From Syntrophaceticus sp050949745 (GTDB lineage: Bacteria > Bacillota > DSM-12270 > Thermacetogeniales > Thermacetogeniaceae): 64,000 nucleotides of DNA. The stretch spans positions 62,001 to 126,000 of the forward strand of contig JBMNGF010000018.1 in assembly GCA_050949745.1 (NCBI GenBank). Reading direction: 5' to 3'. Shown piece after piece: positions 8,873-16,999 of the stretch. Both the position numbers and the translations under genes were made by a program. The notes beneath the pieces are model-generated. The model was not told the DNA's origin and ran no database searches. It saw only the letters and a list, made by a program, of their open reading frames with translations. Within the stretch, counting starts at the first letter, position 1. Every line of letters begins with the position of its first letter.

Positions 8873-8985
8873 AAGCCTCCGAGCTGTTCTACCTAAAGCG
8901 TAATGCTATGGTAAACAGACGGCAGGGTTTGAAGAGAAATTTTCAAGCCTCCCTTATTGGAAAGGAGATTATTTTGCTCGGCTTT
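8873..8985 (+). promoter_or_regulatory. Molybdenum-cofactor (Moco/Tuco) riboswitch-like aptamer
   Basis: The leader folds by eye into nested stems. P1: AAGCC 8873-8877 with GGCTT 8980-8984 and GAGC 8881-8884 with GCTC 8976-8979, leaving TCC as a bulge. An inner hairpin pairs CTGTT and TACC with GGTA and AACAG around an AGC...GCT tip (about 8884-8920). It is followed by ACGGCAGGG, a hairpin GGTTTGAA/TTCAAGCC, then CTCCC and GGAAAGGAG. The order CCTCCGAG, CTACC...GGTA, ACGGCAGGG, GGAAAGGAG agrees with what I recall of the MOCO_RNA motif, and the first genes downstream carry molybdopterin-enzyme-fold modules. A covariance-model search was not possible, so the class is probable, not proven. Confidence 0.6.
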
Positions 8986-8992
8986 AAGAGGA

Positions 8993-9068
8993 GGCCGGGT
9001 TTATTTTTTGCCTGGCCCCAGGGTAGAAAACCCTGGCCTAGCTTCTGATAAGGGAGCCGGGCTTTTTT
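8993..9068 (+). terminator. Expression platform with competing hairpins and intrinsic terminator
   Basis: GGCCGGG (8993-8999) can pair with CCTGGCC at 9011-9017 or with the second copy at 9032-9038. CCAGGG (9018-9023) pairs with CCCTGG (9031-9036). The last hairpin, 9036-9045 with 9053-9062 (loop TGATAAG, one mismatch, two G-U pairs), is followed by T6 at 9063-9068 and looks like a Rho-independent terminator, 125 bp before the first gene. Mutually exclusive pairings are the usual design of a transcriptional riboswitch. Confidence 0.65.
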
Positions 9069-9193
9069 AATTTGTACAGCAAATTAGGTTCCATTAATGA
9101 AAGGAAAGGAGGTCTTGAAAAGCAGCGGTTCTATTGGAAAGCGGTTTTATGTCAGAGGATTAAAGAAGAGTATTAAAACTGGAGGTATTTGTA

Positions 9194-10207
9194 GTGAAAA
9201 GAAAATCATTAATTCCATTAGTGCTGATACTGGTGGTCTGTTTGCTGGGAATGACATTGACCTCCTGTGCTGATGGAACCAGTAATGGTGGTAGTACTAG
9301 TGCAGAGCCAGTGGAAATTAAACTGGTTGGCAAGGATGGTCAGGAACAGTCTGTAGATTTAACTACATTGGAGAGTATAACCGGTGAAGCGAGTTTTAAA
9401 AAGTCTACTGGCGCTATTGTTGGGCCAGCTTCATTAACAGGTCCGAAACTGGTGGATGTATTGGATTTAATCGGCGGTATTAAAGAGGGTGAGGCCATCG
9501 CAATTATCGCTAATGATGGCTATGAGATGACCTTAACCTATGATCAGGTGATGGGGGAAGTAATGACTTATGATGAAGAAGGGCAGGCCCTGCAGGTTGG
9601 GGGTTTGGATGCTATTGTAGCAATAGAAAGCTCGGATGAAGGGGTTTTGGAAAGTCCCCCGCGGATTTGTTACATTGGTGAAGGAAATCCCATATCTGAC
9701 GGGCATTTTTGGGTAAAAGATATAGCTGAAATCAGGATGGCATCATCTGTGGATGAATGGGAGTTGTCTTTAAGTGGTATAGAAGAAGCCACATGTGACC
9801 GGTCGACCTTTGAGAGTGCTGCAACCTGTCCGGACACAACTCATCCTTCTCAGGAGTTTGAAAGCACCAACAAGGATGGCGAAACCGAAGTATATTTAGG
9901 GGTACCTCTATGGGTTATGGTTTCCATGGTAGATGGTGCCGATGATGAGGATGGTCATTACCGGTTCAACCGTGACCTGAGCCAAAAAGGATATACTGTC
10001 CAGGTAATATCTGCTGATGGCTATACTGTGGAGTTTGACTCCAAGGATGTTGCTTATAATGATGGCATTTTCCTGGCATATTTGGTGAATGATGAGCCGC
10101 TGGATGAAGATTCTGGTCCACTGCAGTTGACAGGGCCTAATCTCCCAGATAAGAAGCATATGGTAAAGCAGGTCAAAGAGATCAAATTAGTTAATTTACC
10201 TGAGTAA
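9194..10207 (+). CDS. Lipoprotein with two sulfite-oxidase-fold-like (molybdopterin-binding-like) modules
   Basis: 337 residues from GTG 9194 (GGAGGT at 9181-9186). A lipoprotein signal ends at LTSC (Cys ~25), so the protein is anchored outside the membrane. Two similar modules follow. Module 1 (about 38-175): LTTLESITGEASFK, GPKLVDVLDLIGG, IANDGYEMTLTYDQV, GHFWVKDIAEIRM. Module 2 (about 180-335): GVPLWVMVSMVDG, ISADGYTVEFDSKDV, VKQVKEIKLV. This pattern resembles the PF00174-type domain of sulfite oxidases, but I see no obvious molybdenum-ligand cysteine, so binding rather than catalysis is suggested. It lies first after the Moco-like leader and ahead of an ECF-type transporter, so a capture protein is a reasonable inference. 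Family assignment is by pattern only. Confidence 0.6.
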   Translation: MKRKSLIPLVLILVVCLLGMTLTSCADGTSNGGSTSAEPVEIKLVGKDGQEQSVDLTTLESITGEASFKKSTGAIVGPASLTGPKLVDVLDLIGGIKEGEAIAIIANDGYEMTLTYDQVMGEVMTYDEEGQALQVGGLDAIVAIESSDEGVLESPPRICYIGEGNPISDGHFWVKDIAEIRMASSVDEWELSLSGIEEATCDRSTFESAATCPDTTHPSQEFESTNKDGETEVYLGVPLWVMVSMVDGADDEDGHYRFNRDLSQKGYTVQVISADGYTVEFDSKDVAYNDGIFLAYLVNDEPLDEDSGPLQLTGPNLPDKKHMVKQVKEIKLVNLPE

Positions 10208-10240
10208 TGTTGCTCAGCACAAGGGTCGGGAGGTTGAGCC

Positions 10241-11842
10241 ATGTCTGCCAGTATAAATAAGCGATTATCCCCTGTAATTATATTAGCTGTAACTGCACTG
10301 ATGGTGGGAATGTGTTTTTTCCTGTTGTCCTGCGCTCCCACACAGTCTGCTGTGGAAGTGGAACCGGAGGGAGCTTTGAGCATCCCTTCCCGGGAAGGGG
10401 AGACGCGCCTGCGGGCGTATCGCCCAGAAGTAGAGCTGACTTTGACCTGGGAGGATAGGGAGAGCGGCTCTGCAGCAGTAGTTGTGGAAAATATCGCTGC
10501 TGAGTTTACTGAGGTAAAGGTAACCCCGGCAGCAGGACAACAGGAGGCCTCCTGTACTGTTGAAAAAGTATCTCCTACAGTCTTGAAGCTGATTGTAAAG
10601 GGGAGCGGCACTCAGCGGCTGGAATTAACTCCTTCAGCTGCCGATGGCGATAGTCCCCTTCAATTTGCAGCGGTAGGGGATTGTCAGGGCCGTATTGATG
10701 TACTGAGCAAAATAATTGATGAAGTAAACTCGTCTGATGTGGATTTTTTGATCTGTTTGGGTGATCTAGTTGCTTCAGGAAGTGATGATGAATATAAGGC
10801 TTTTCAAGAGGCGATGGCAGCGCTCAACTGCCCCTATTATACCATCCCGGGCAACCACGATGTTAAAGGAGATGGTATCGAGTATTACTGCAGGAACTTC
10901 AGTCCGGAATATTATTCATTTGATTATCGCGGCATCCAATTTATCCTATTAGATAGTACTTCAATGGGGATGGATGATGAACAGCTGGCCTGGCTGCAGG
11001 AAAAGCTGGATGAAGGAGAACAGCCGGCGTATTTGTTTCTTCATGTTCCACCGGTTGATCCCCGAGGAAGTGATCACGCCTTTTTGGATGCAGATCAAGC
11101 CCAGGCTTTTATAGAACTGGTTAGTGCCCCTGCTAGCTCTGTAGAGGCAATATTTTCGGGGCATATCCATATGTTTTATCAAGGCCAGATTAATGGAGTG
11201 GATTTTGTAGTCAGCGGCGGTGGTGGTGCATCCCTTTATGCTTCTGCAGAGCAGGGGGGGTATTATCACTTTACATTATGCCGGGTTGCTGGCGATGGGC
11301 TGCAGCTTGAACCTGTAAAAATTGAAGCCCCTCCTCATTCTGATGAGTTAGTTGTCAACGGAAAAGAAGGAGATATAATTCTCTCTCAGGAAGAGCTTGA
11401 TGGGATGGCTGTTCTAGAAGGAGAACTATCTTTTGAGAACCAATTCGGCAACTTTAAGGGAAAAGGGGCTTACCGTGGTGTGCCTATAAGGGATCTTGTA
11501 GAGAAGGTCGGGGGTATGGAGCCTGATGACAACCTGATGGTCTACGCCTTAGATGGTTACTCCCAGGAATTTGCTTATGAGAATGTTTACCCTGACAGCT
11601 GCGGCTGGAGGGAGCGCCAGGGGGAGATGGCCTTGGCAGTAGAGTATAACGGCACAACAGTTCCTGAATGGCCTGACGGCTATCGGATTGCCTTTTTCCC
11701 TGAGGATGGGGTGTACGATAATGAGGACTGCTCTTTGACTTCCGCTGAAGACCAAGGGTGGAACCTATATCAATCGGCAGGGGGAAGGTGGGTTAGAAAT
11801 GTAATCCGACTGGAGGTGGTTCCATGTCAGAACCAGGAATAG
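10241..11842 (+). CDS. Lipoprotein metallophosphoesterase fused to a sulfite-oxidase-fold-like module
   Basis: 533 residues. The signal peptide ends with LLSC (Cys ~31). Residues about 145-345 form a calcineurin-type phosphoesterase with the metal motifs GDCQGR, GDLVASG, GNHD, a histidine in LHVPP, and GHIH. The first motif has Gln where many relatives have His. The C-terminal ~170 residues repeat the module of the neighbouring lipoprotein: YRGVPIRDLVEKVGG, then YALDGYSQEFAYENV. It probably removes phosphate from an extracellular ligand held by its own C-terminal module before uptake; that is inference. It overlaps the next gene by 19 bp, so the operon is tight. The phosphoesterase call is strong; the substrate is unknown. 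Confidence 0.75.
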   Translation: MSASINKRLSPVIILAVTALMVGMCFFLLSCAPTQSAVEVEPEGALSIPSREGETRLRAYRPEVELTLTWEDRESGSAAVVVENIAAEFTEVKVTPAAGQQEASCTVEKVSPTVLKLIVKGSGTQRLELTPSAADGDSPLQFAAVGDCQGRIDVLSKIIDEVNSSDVDFLICLGDLVASGSDDEYKAFQEAMAALNCPYYTIPGNHDVKGDGIEYYCRNFSPEYYSFDYRGIQFILLDSTSMGMDDEQLAWLQEKLDEGEQPAYLFLHVPPVDPRGSDHAFLDADQAQAFIELVSAPASSVEAIFSGHIHMFYQGQINGVDFVVSGGGGASLYASAEQGGYYHFTLCRVAGDGLQLEPVKIEAPPHSDELVVNGKEGDIILSQEELDGMAVLEGELSFENQFGNFKGKGAYRGVPIRDLVEKVGGMEPDDNLMVYALDGYSQEFAYENVYPDSCGWRERQGEMALAVEYNGTTVPEWPDGYRIAFFPEDGVYDNEDCSLTSAEDQGWNLYQSAGGRWVRNVIRLEVVPCQNQE

Positions 11843-12909
11843 AGCACAATGTTAAAAAGAAGTATTACTTATCCAACCGGGATCTCCTTATTATCGCTAT
11901 TCTAAGTGGTATCGGAGGAGTATTAAGCACGTATGTTGGTTATTTGGGCAATCTGCTCAACCGGATCTTTGTGGTGCCTTTTGGGGCCGGCCAGTTTGTA
12001 GCTGGCCTGCATGCATTTTGGATTATTTTGGCGGTAGGGTTGATCAGAAAACCTGGAGCAGGTACAGCTGCCGGGCTCTTAAAAGGGATAGTGGAGCTGC
12101 TCACCGGCAGCACACACGGGATAGCTATAGTTTTGGTTTCTCTTGTCCAGGGGTTAATGGTTGATCTGGTATTATTGATCATGCGGCGTCATAATTTAGC
12201 TAGTTATAGTATAGCTGGAGGGCTTGCTGCTGCCTCCAATGTGTTTGTTTTCCAGTTGATATACTTTTCCGGAGCACCTATCCCCTATATCTTATTTATC
12301 GGGGGGCTGGCTTTTATTTCTGGATGCCTGCTAGGCGGAAGTTTTGGGCATAGTGTGTTGGACGTGATCAGGGAGGCAGGGCTGCTGCGCTTAAAATCGA
12401 ATACAGGTGGGTATGCTGCGGAAACTGGGGAGAAGAAAAAGCAGGCTCGCCCTGCCTGGTTTAAGCTGGTTGTTACCTCTATTTTAGTTGTGGCCTTTTC
12501 TGGCGGTGCAATTTACTATTATGCAGCTGTTTTTGAACCACCCTGGTCCGGCCCACGGTGTCAGGTAGAAGGCCTGGTGGAAAATGATCTGTCTTTTACT
12601 CTGGCTGAGATGTCAGAATATGAGACAATTATTGAGGCAGAGTTAATAGGGGATTATACCCATGTCCCAATGCAGGAGTACACCGGTATTCCGATGAAAG
12701 ATATCCTTAGAGAAGCAGGTCCGCAGCCAGATGCTGCTGAAGTAAAGGTTATTGCCACAGATGGTTATGAAGTTTCCTTTGATCTCCAGGATGTACTTAA
12801 AGATGAGCAAATGATCCTGATCCAGGAGGAAGACACATTGCGCCTAGTAGCCGGGAACTATGAAGGGGGCTATTGGGTGGAGATGGTTTCCCGAATTAAA
12901 GTAGAATAG
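11824..12909 (+). CDS. YkoE-like ECF transporter membrane component with C-terminal sulfite-oxidase-fold-like module
   Basis: 361 residues, start supported by GGAGGT ten bases upstream. The first ~190 residues contain five to six membrane helices and the LIRKPGAG motif that I recognise from YkoE, the membrane protein of the YkoEDC thiamine-precursor transporter. A further helix lies at about 215-235, followed by an external module of ~120 residues with YTGIPMKDILREAG and IATDGYEVSFDLQDV, the same module found twice in the first gene and once in the second. It probably acts as the S component or substrate gate of the importer. Fusion of the substrate-binding-like module directly to the membrane subunit is unusual and points to a dedicated ligand. 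Confidence 0.7.
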   Translation: MSEPGIEHNVKKKYYLSNRDLLIIAILSGIGGVLSTYVGYLGNLLNRIFVVPFGAGQFVAGLHAFWIILAVGLIRKPGAGTAAGLLKGIVELLTGSTHGIAIVLVSLVQGLMVDLVLLIMRRHNLASYSIAGGLAAASNVFVFQLIYFSGAPIPYILFIGGLAFISGCLLGGSFGHSVLDVIREAGLLRLKSNTGGYAAETGEKKKQARPAWFKLVVTSILVVAFSGGAIYYYAAVFEPPWSGPRCQVEGLVENDLSFTLAEMSEYETIIEAELIGDYTHVPMQEYTGIPMKDILREAGPQPDAAEVKVIATDGYEVSFDLQDVLKDEQMILIQEEDTLRLVAGNYEGGYWVEMVSRIKVE

Positions 12910-12933
12910 CTGCCGATTATTAGGAGTTGAATC

Positions 12934-14703
12934 TTGGATATGGAAGAACCGGTAGTAATACTTGATGGTCTAACCTACACCTATGCTGGGTCGGAAACTC
13001 CAGCTATAAAAGATATCGACTTGACTGTTCGGCCGGGGGAGTTTGTTACTATTACTGGGCCCAGCGGCTGCGGCAAATCGACACTTTCTTTTTGCCTGAC
13101 CGGTTTTATTCCACACAGCTTTGATGGAGTGATGGAGGGGAAGGCAACAATAGGCGGCAGTGATACCCGCTCATGTACCCCAGGGGAGCTGGCGGGTATC
13201 GTTGGTTTGGTGCAGCAGGACCCGGAGAGTCAGCTGTGTACCTTGAAAGTAATCGATGAGATAGCCTTTGGTCCTGAAAACATCTGCCTTCCTTCAGATG
13301 AAATCAAGGAGCGGGTGGACTGGGCATTATCTGCGGTGGGACTTTCCGGTTTAACGGAACGGGCGGTGCATACTCTATCTGGAGGAGAGAAACAGCGGTT
13401 GGCTATAGCATCAGTATTAGCTATGCGCCCTCAGCTGCTGATCTTAGATGAGCCCACAGCCAATCTGGACCCAAGGGGCTGCCGTGAAGTGCTGACTGTT
13501 ATCAAAAAACTGCATCAGGAGTTAAAGACAGCTATTATCGTAATTGAGCACCGCCTGCAGTATCTGTTGCCTTTCTCTGATCGGCTGATTTTGATAGAGG
13601 ATGGAAAGATTACATCTGACCATCGGCCTCACCAGTTTCATCGCTTTTATCCAACCATTAAAGCAAAGGATAATAAGGAAACTGGCAGTTCTCATAGTGC
13701 TCAAAAATCCCCTCATGATGATGGCGGGCATAGGGGGCTGTTCCCCTTGCAAGGGGAGGGTTCTCTTGCACTTAAAAGCGCTGATGGTGCTGACAGCGCT
13801 GACAAGGAACAGTTCTCTGATGCACATAAAGGGTTTCCCTCCTCTGATGGCGCTGCCGTGGAGGCTGGGATGTCTTCTCTGAAAGATGTCAACAGCCAGA
13901 TGCCGGATGACGGAAGTATGCAACAGGAACCGTCCCCAGTGCATTCGCTGCTGTCAGTGGAAGATATCACAGTTAAATATGAACAAAAGACTGCACTCAA
14001 CCGAATCAGTTTTTCCCTTTATCCAGGGGAAACGGTGGCTGTGATGGGGGACAATGGCTGCGGCAAAACTACTTTGCTTAATGTTCTGTTGGGGATCCAC
14101 AAGCCTGATCAGGGGCAGGTATATTTTGATGGTGAAGAGATTACCGGTTGTGGTGTAACTAAGCGCGCCCAGGAAATGGGGCTCACCTCTCAAAACCCCA
14201 ACCACCAGCTTTTCGAGCGGACAGTGATCAGAGAAGCCAGCCTCCATTCTCAATTTCTAGCCAGAGACCTGGAGCATAGTTTGGAGAGGGTGGAGCAGCT
14301 TTTGGATGAGTTTGATCTAGCTTCTTATCGGGAACAGGTGCCCTTTGCCCTGAGTTTGGGGGAAAAGAAACGTCTGACACTGGTATCTGTCCTGGCTTAT
14401 CAGCCGCGAATCCTCCTATTAGATGAACCCCTGGTAGGGCAGGATCAGGAGCGACTGGAGCTGCTGTTGGATACGCTTTCAGAACACCGGCGGCAGGGAG
14501 GCCTGACGGTCATGGTCTGCCATGAACCCTTAGTTGTGGAAAGCTGCTGCCAGCGGGTGCTGTTTTTTGATCAGGGCAATCTGATCCTTGACTGCCCTAC
14601 AGAAGAGGCTTTTGCTGAGCTAGCCAGAAAGGGTAGAGATGAATATCTACCGCAGAGCTATTATAGTTCTGGAAATACTGGAGGAGCCATGATGGGAACA
14701 TGA
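12934..14703 (+). CDS. ECF-type double ABC ATPase (YkoD/EcfAA'-like)
   Basis: 589 residues from TTG 12934, which is 7 bp after AGGAG; a later ATG at 12940 is too far. Two complete ATPase halves. The first (about 5-225) has GPSGCGKST, signature LSGGEKQRLAIAS and Walker B LLILDEPTANLD. The second (about 345-560) has GDNGCGKTT, signature LSLGEKKRLTL and Walker B ILLLDEPLVGQD. It energises the YkoE-like and EcfT proteins. The halves are joined by a ~105-residue low-complexity linker (about 235-345). DNA at 13706-13765 within the linker contains a GC-rich palindromic stretch (CCCCTTGCAAGGGG), as if a repeat had inserted without breaking the frame. The start of the EcfT gene overlaps by 4 bp. Confidence 0.9.
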   Translation: MDMEEPVVILDGLTYTYAGSETPAIKDIDLTVRPGEFVTITGPSGCGKSTLSFCLTGFIPHSFDGVMEGKATIGGSDTRSCTPGELAGIVGLVQQDPESQLCTLKVIDEIAFGPENICLPSDEIKERVDWALSAVGLSGLTERAVHTLSGGEKQRLAIASVLAMRPQLLILDEPTANLDPRGCREVLTVIKKLHQELKTAIIVIEHRLQYLLPFSDRLILIEDGKITSDHRPHQFHRFYPTIKAKDNKETGSSHSAQKSPHDDGGHRGLFPLQGEGSLALKSADGADSADKEQFSDAHKGFPSSDGAAVEAGMSSLKDVNSQMPDDGSMQQEPSPVHSLLSVEDITVKYEQKTALNRISFSLYPGETVAVMGDNGCGKTTLLNVLLGIHKPDQGQVYFDGEEITGCGVTKRAQEMGLTSQNPNHQLFERTVIREASLHSQFLARDLEHSLERVEQLLDEFDLASYREQVPFALSLGEKKRLTLVSVLAYQPRILLLDEPLVGQDQERLELLLDTLSEHRRQGGLTVMVCHEPLVVESCCQRVLFFDQGNLILDCPTEEAFAELARKGRDEYLPQSYYSSGNTGGAMMGT

Positions 14704-15548
14704 AAAACAGTAAATCAGGTTATTCGATCAGCATCAAGGGCTTTTTGCCTGGGCTGACCTATATGCCTGCGGAAACACCCCTGCACCGCTTGCATCCATT
14801 GATAAAGCTGGAACTGCTGATTTGTTACGGTCTACTGGTTTTTGCCCTGCCACACTATCTGCCTGGGTTGTGTTTATTTATATTGCTTCTGGTCGCGTAT
14901 CGGGCTACTGGAATGGGTTTAAACTTTTTTTGGCGCAAACTGAGGTTTATTATTATATTCGGTAGTTTAATATTTTTCGTGCATCTTATTTTTGTCCATA
15001 AAGGTGTTCTGCTGTGGCAGAGCAGCCTGCTGGGGCTGAGTTTGGAGATCTGGTCTGTAGGGCTGACCGATGGGCTGTCCCTGTTGTTTCGCTTTGTAAA
15101 CATCATCAGCTCCAGCTATCTCTTTGTGGTAACCACTGATCCTAATGGCCTTGCCTACTCCCTGATGCAGGTGGGGCTGCCCTATCGCTTTGGATTTATG
15201 CTGATTACCTCACTGCGTTTTATCCCTGTCTTTTATATGGAGCTGGCACAGGTGCGCAATGCGCAGATGGCCAAAGGAATTGATTTTGAAGGGATCTCTT
15301 TAAAAAAGTTGTCCCTGATCATCCGCTACCTGTTTGTGCCTCTGGTTATTTCCGCCTTGAGCAAGGTGGACAGCTTGACCATTTCTATGGAAAGCCGTGC
15401 CTTTGGTCTTCACCAAAAGCGAACCTATCTAGAGCAGCGTTCTTTCACCAGAGGAGAGTGGCTGCAGGCGGTATTAGTATTGGGGATTTCTTTGGCTTTT
15501 TATCTAATGTGGCAACGGGACGTTTCGTTTGCCACATTCATATGGTAG
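14700..15548 (+). CDS. ECF transporter transmembrane component (EcfT/YkoC-like)
   Basis: 282 residues, about six membrane helices. It has features of the CbiQ/EcfT family: an N-terminal LHRLHPLIKL segment, the coupling region AQMAKGIDFEG and the second coupling motif SMESRAFGL near residue 230. It transmits ATP hydrolysis to the S component. The last ~13 codons, giving WQRDVSFATFIW, are not family sequence: they are translated from a copy of the dispersed GTGGCA palindrome at 15508-15536. The original stop was apparently replaced by the repeat. It closes the five-gene unit that begins at 9194. Confidence 0.88.
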   Translation: MKNSKSGYSISIKGFLPGLTYMPAETPLHRLHPLIKLELLICYGLLVFALPHYLPGLCLFILLLVAYRATGMGLNFFWRKLRFIIIFGSLIFFVHLIFVHKGVLLWQSSLLGLSLEIWSVGLTDGLSLLFRFVNIISSSYLFVVTTDPNGLAYSLMQVGLPYRFGFMLITSLRFIPVFYMELAQVRNAQMAKGIDFEGISLKKLSLIIRYLFVPLVISALSKVDSLTISMESRAFGLHQKRTYLEQRSFTRGEWLQAVLVLGISLAFYLMWQRDVSFATFIW

Positions 15549-15577
15549 TGTGGCACAGGGACGTTTCCTTTGCCACA
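15508..15577. repeat. Two adjacent GTGGCA-arm palindromic repeats
   Basis: Copy 1 (15508-15536) and copy 2 (15549-15577) each have TGTGGCA and TGCCACA arms around a GGGACGTTTC-type core. Copy 1 lies inside the end of the EcfT gene; copy 2 starts right after its stop codon. The hairpins may act as terminators. Confidence 0.85.
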
Positions 15578-16112
15578 TTTATACTTTAAGGTTCTAGGCT
15601 TGTTTAAAAAATTGCTATATTCAAATCGATAGTGGATTAGAGATTTTTGCGGTTCATTTTCCGAATATAGGACAATCTGTTTTCCGACATCCGACTTCTG
15701 GCTTCTGACATCCATTCTAGCCAGGCTCCCTTTATTGTCTTTAGTTGAACAGATTAGTATCACCGCTCACTTTCTTGGATCATCATATTAATATTGATAT
15801 AATTTTATGGAGATTAAAATGGATGAAAGATAACATATTCCTTTAAACTAACTGTTTTTGTAAAAAGGGGCAAGCAATATCAAGAAAGAAATCTGTCGCG
15901 CCAAAAATATTTAGTTTGTTTTTATGATAAAGGTATCGGAATTATAACAACTGTCAGTAAAGCACTCAAGGCACTTGACTTGGGAATATAAAGTAAAAAA
16001 ATAGAGTCAAGGATTTAAAATAGTAAAAGCAACCCAGAGTATGGCTACTATTTATGTTTGCCTAGGATTAGTATAAGCGTGCGCGTTGTCTTTTGTGTGC
16101 GGTATGTTTATG
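15578..16112. other. Gene-free stretch
   Basis: No supported gene. It holds a short repeat of the type ACTTCTGGCTTCTGACATC at about 15682-15713, also seen near 41323 and 43300, and otherwise AT-rich sequence with many stops in all frames. Confidence 0.5.
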
Positions 16113-16139
16113 GTGGCAAACGAAAGGTCCCCGCGCCAC
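16113..16139. repeat. GTGGCA-arm palindromic repeat
   Basis: GTGGCA...GCCAC arms with the core in the orientation AACGAAAGGTCCCC. It lies about 40 bp upstream of the HIT-family gene. Confidence 0.8.
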
Positions 16140-16180
16140 CCCCGCGCACCTACGGAAAATATTAAAAAAGGGTGATAATT

Positions 16181-16591
16181 TTGGCTCGCTGTGTATTCTG
16201 CCAGAGGCAGTTAGAGGAAGTAATAACAGAGAATGAGCTGGCTGTGGTCATGCATGACAATTATCCGGTCAGCCGCGGACATGTGCTGGTGGTTCCCAAA
16301 CGGCATATCGAGAGTCTTTTTGAGGCAACACCAGAGGAACTAAACGCTATCAATCAGCTGATATTTGCAGTGAAAGAGAGGCTGGATCAACAATATCACC
16401 CTGATGGTTATAATATCGGAGTGAACGTTGGAAAGGCTGCTGGCCAGGGTATTTTTCATATGCATGTGCATGTAATTCCTCGCTACTCCGGTGATGTGTC
16501 TGATCCTCGGGGAGGTATAAGAAGGATAATGCTCGATAATGCCCTCATAAGCCCCAGGGGCGGTTCTTGTGGTGGAACTTGCCCTAAATAA
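16181..16591 (+). CDS. HIT family protein (nucleotide hydrolase/transferase)
   Basis: About 136 residues from TTG 16181, preferred because GGGTGA at 16170-16175 is then five bases upstream; a GTG at 16172 overlaps that site. The protein opens with CVFCQ (zinc-type cysteines), has SRGHVLVVPKRHIESL in the middle and the histidine triad HMHVHVIPRY near residue 100. It belongs to the HIT/Hint branch that hydrolyses nucleoside phosphoramidates or dinucleotides. A C-terminal GGSCGGTCPK tail is present. It stands alone between repeat clusters. The family is certain, the physiological substrate unknown. Confidence 0.92.
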   Translation: MARCVFCQRQLEEVITENELAVVMHDNYPVSRGHVLVVPKRHIESLFEATPEELNAINQLIFAVKERLDQQYHPDGYNIGVNVGKAAGQGIFHMHVHVIPRYSGDVSDPRGGIRRIMLDNALISPRGGSCGGTCPK

Positions 16592-16744
16592 GATATCATC
16601 CCGTTTTCCAGCTGTTCATTAAGAGGAATAAACTGTCAATCACAAAGCCGTTTCTCCACGCATTCCAGTTCTGCCGAGCGGAAACCGGGGAGCGGAACCA
16701 GCTCTAGGCGGTTTGTGTCCTTGCACGCTCCACAACTGAAAAAA

Positions 16745-16962
16745 GTGGCAAAGGAAAGGTCCCGTTGCCACCCTCCTGCCACCCATGCATTTAATGTGGA
16801 TGTGGCAAACGAAACGTCCCGTTGCCACCCCCGTTGCCACCCTAATGTGGATGTGGCAAACGAAAGGTCCCATTGATGCATATAATGTGGATGTGGCAAA
16901 TGAAAGGTCCTATTGCCACACCCGACAACAGAAATGTGGCAAACGAAAGGTCCCGTTGCCAC
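16745..16962. repeat. Cluster of five GTGGCA-arm palindromic repeats
   Basis: Copies at 16745-16771, 16802-16828, 16853-16874 (right arm lost), 16893-16919 and 16936-16962. All carry a variant of the core AACGAAAGGTCCC between GTGGCA and TGCCAC arms. Spacers of 16-31 bp contain related scraps such as AATGTGGATGTGGCAAA. It resembles a REP/BIME cluster, not a CRISPR: the units are palindromic, diverged and the spacers are repeat-derived. Confidence 0.88.
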
Positions 16963-16999
16963 TAAAAGTTTTTGTTGACAAACTGATCTGTTGAGGCTA

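Noticed and set aside
8873..9068. TPP riboswitch, considered because the operon has a YkoE-like protein
   Set aside because: The CTGAGA and ACCTGATCTGG-type strands of TPP aptamers are absent, while the strand order fits a Moco-type RNA better.
16745..16962. CRISPR-like array of five short repeats
   Set aside because: Units are palindromic and diverged, spacers are short, unequal and made of repeat scraps, and no cas genes are near. It is a REP-type cluster.
16636..16994. Open frames on both strands giving FVCHI- and RFVCHI-rich peptides
   Set aside because: They are translations of the GTGGCA palindromes in different frames, without ribosome sites or homology. Similar frames at 32791-33247 and 35835-36222 are rejected for the same reason.
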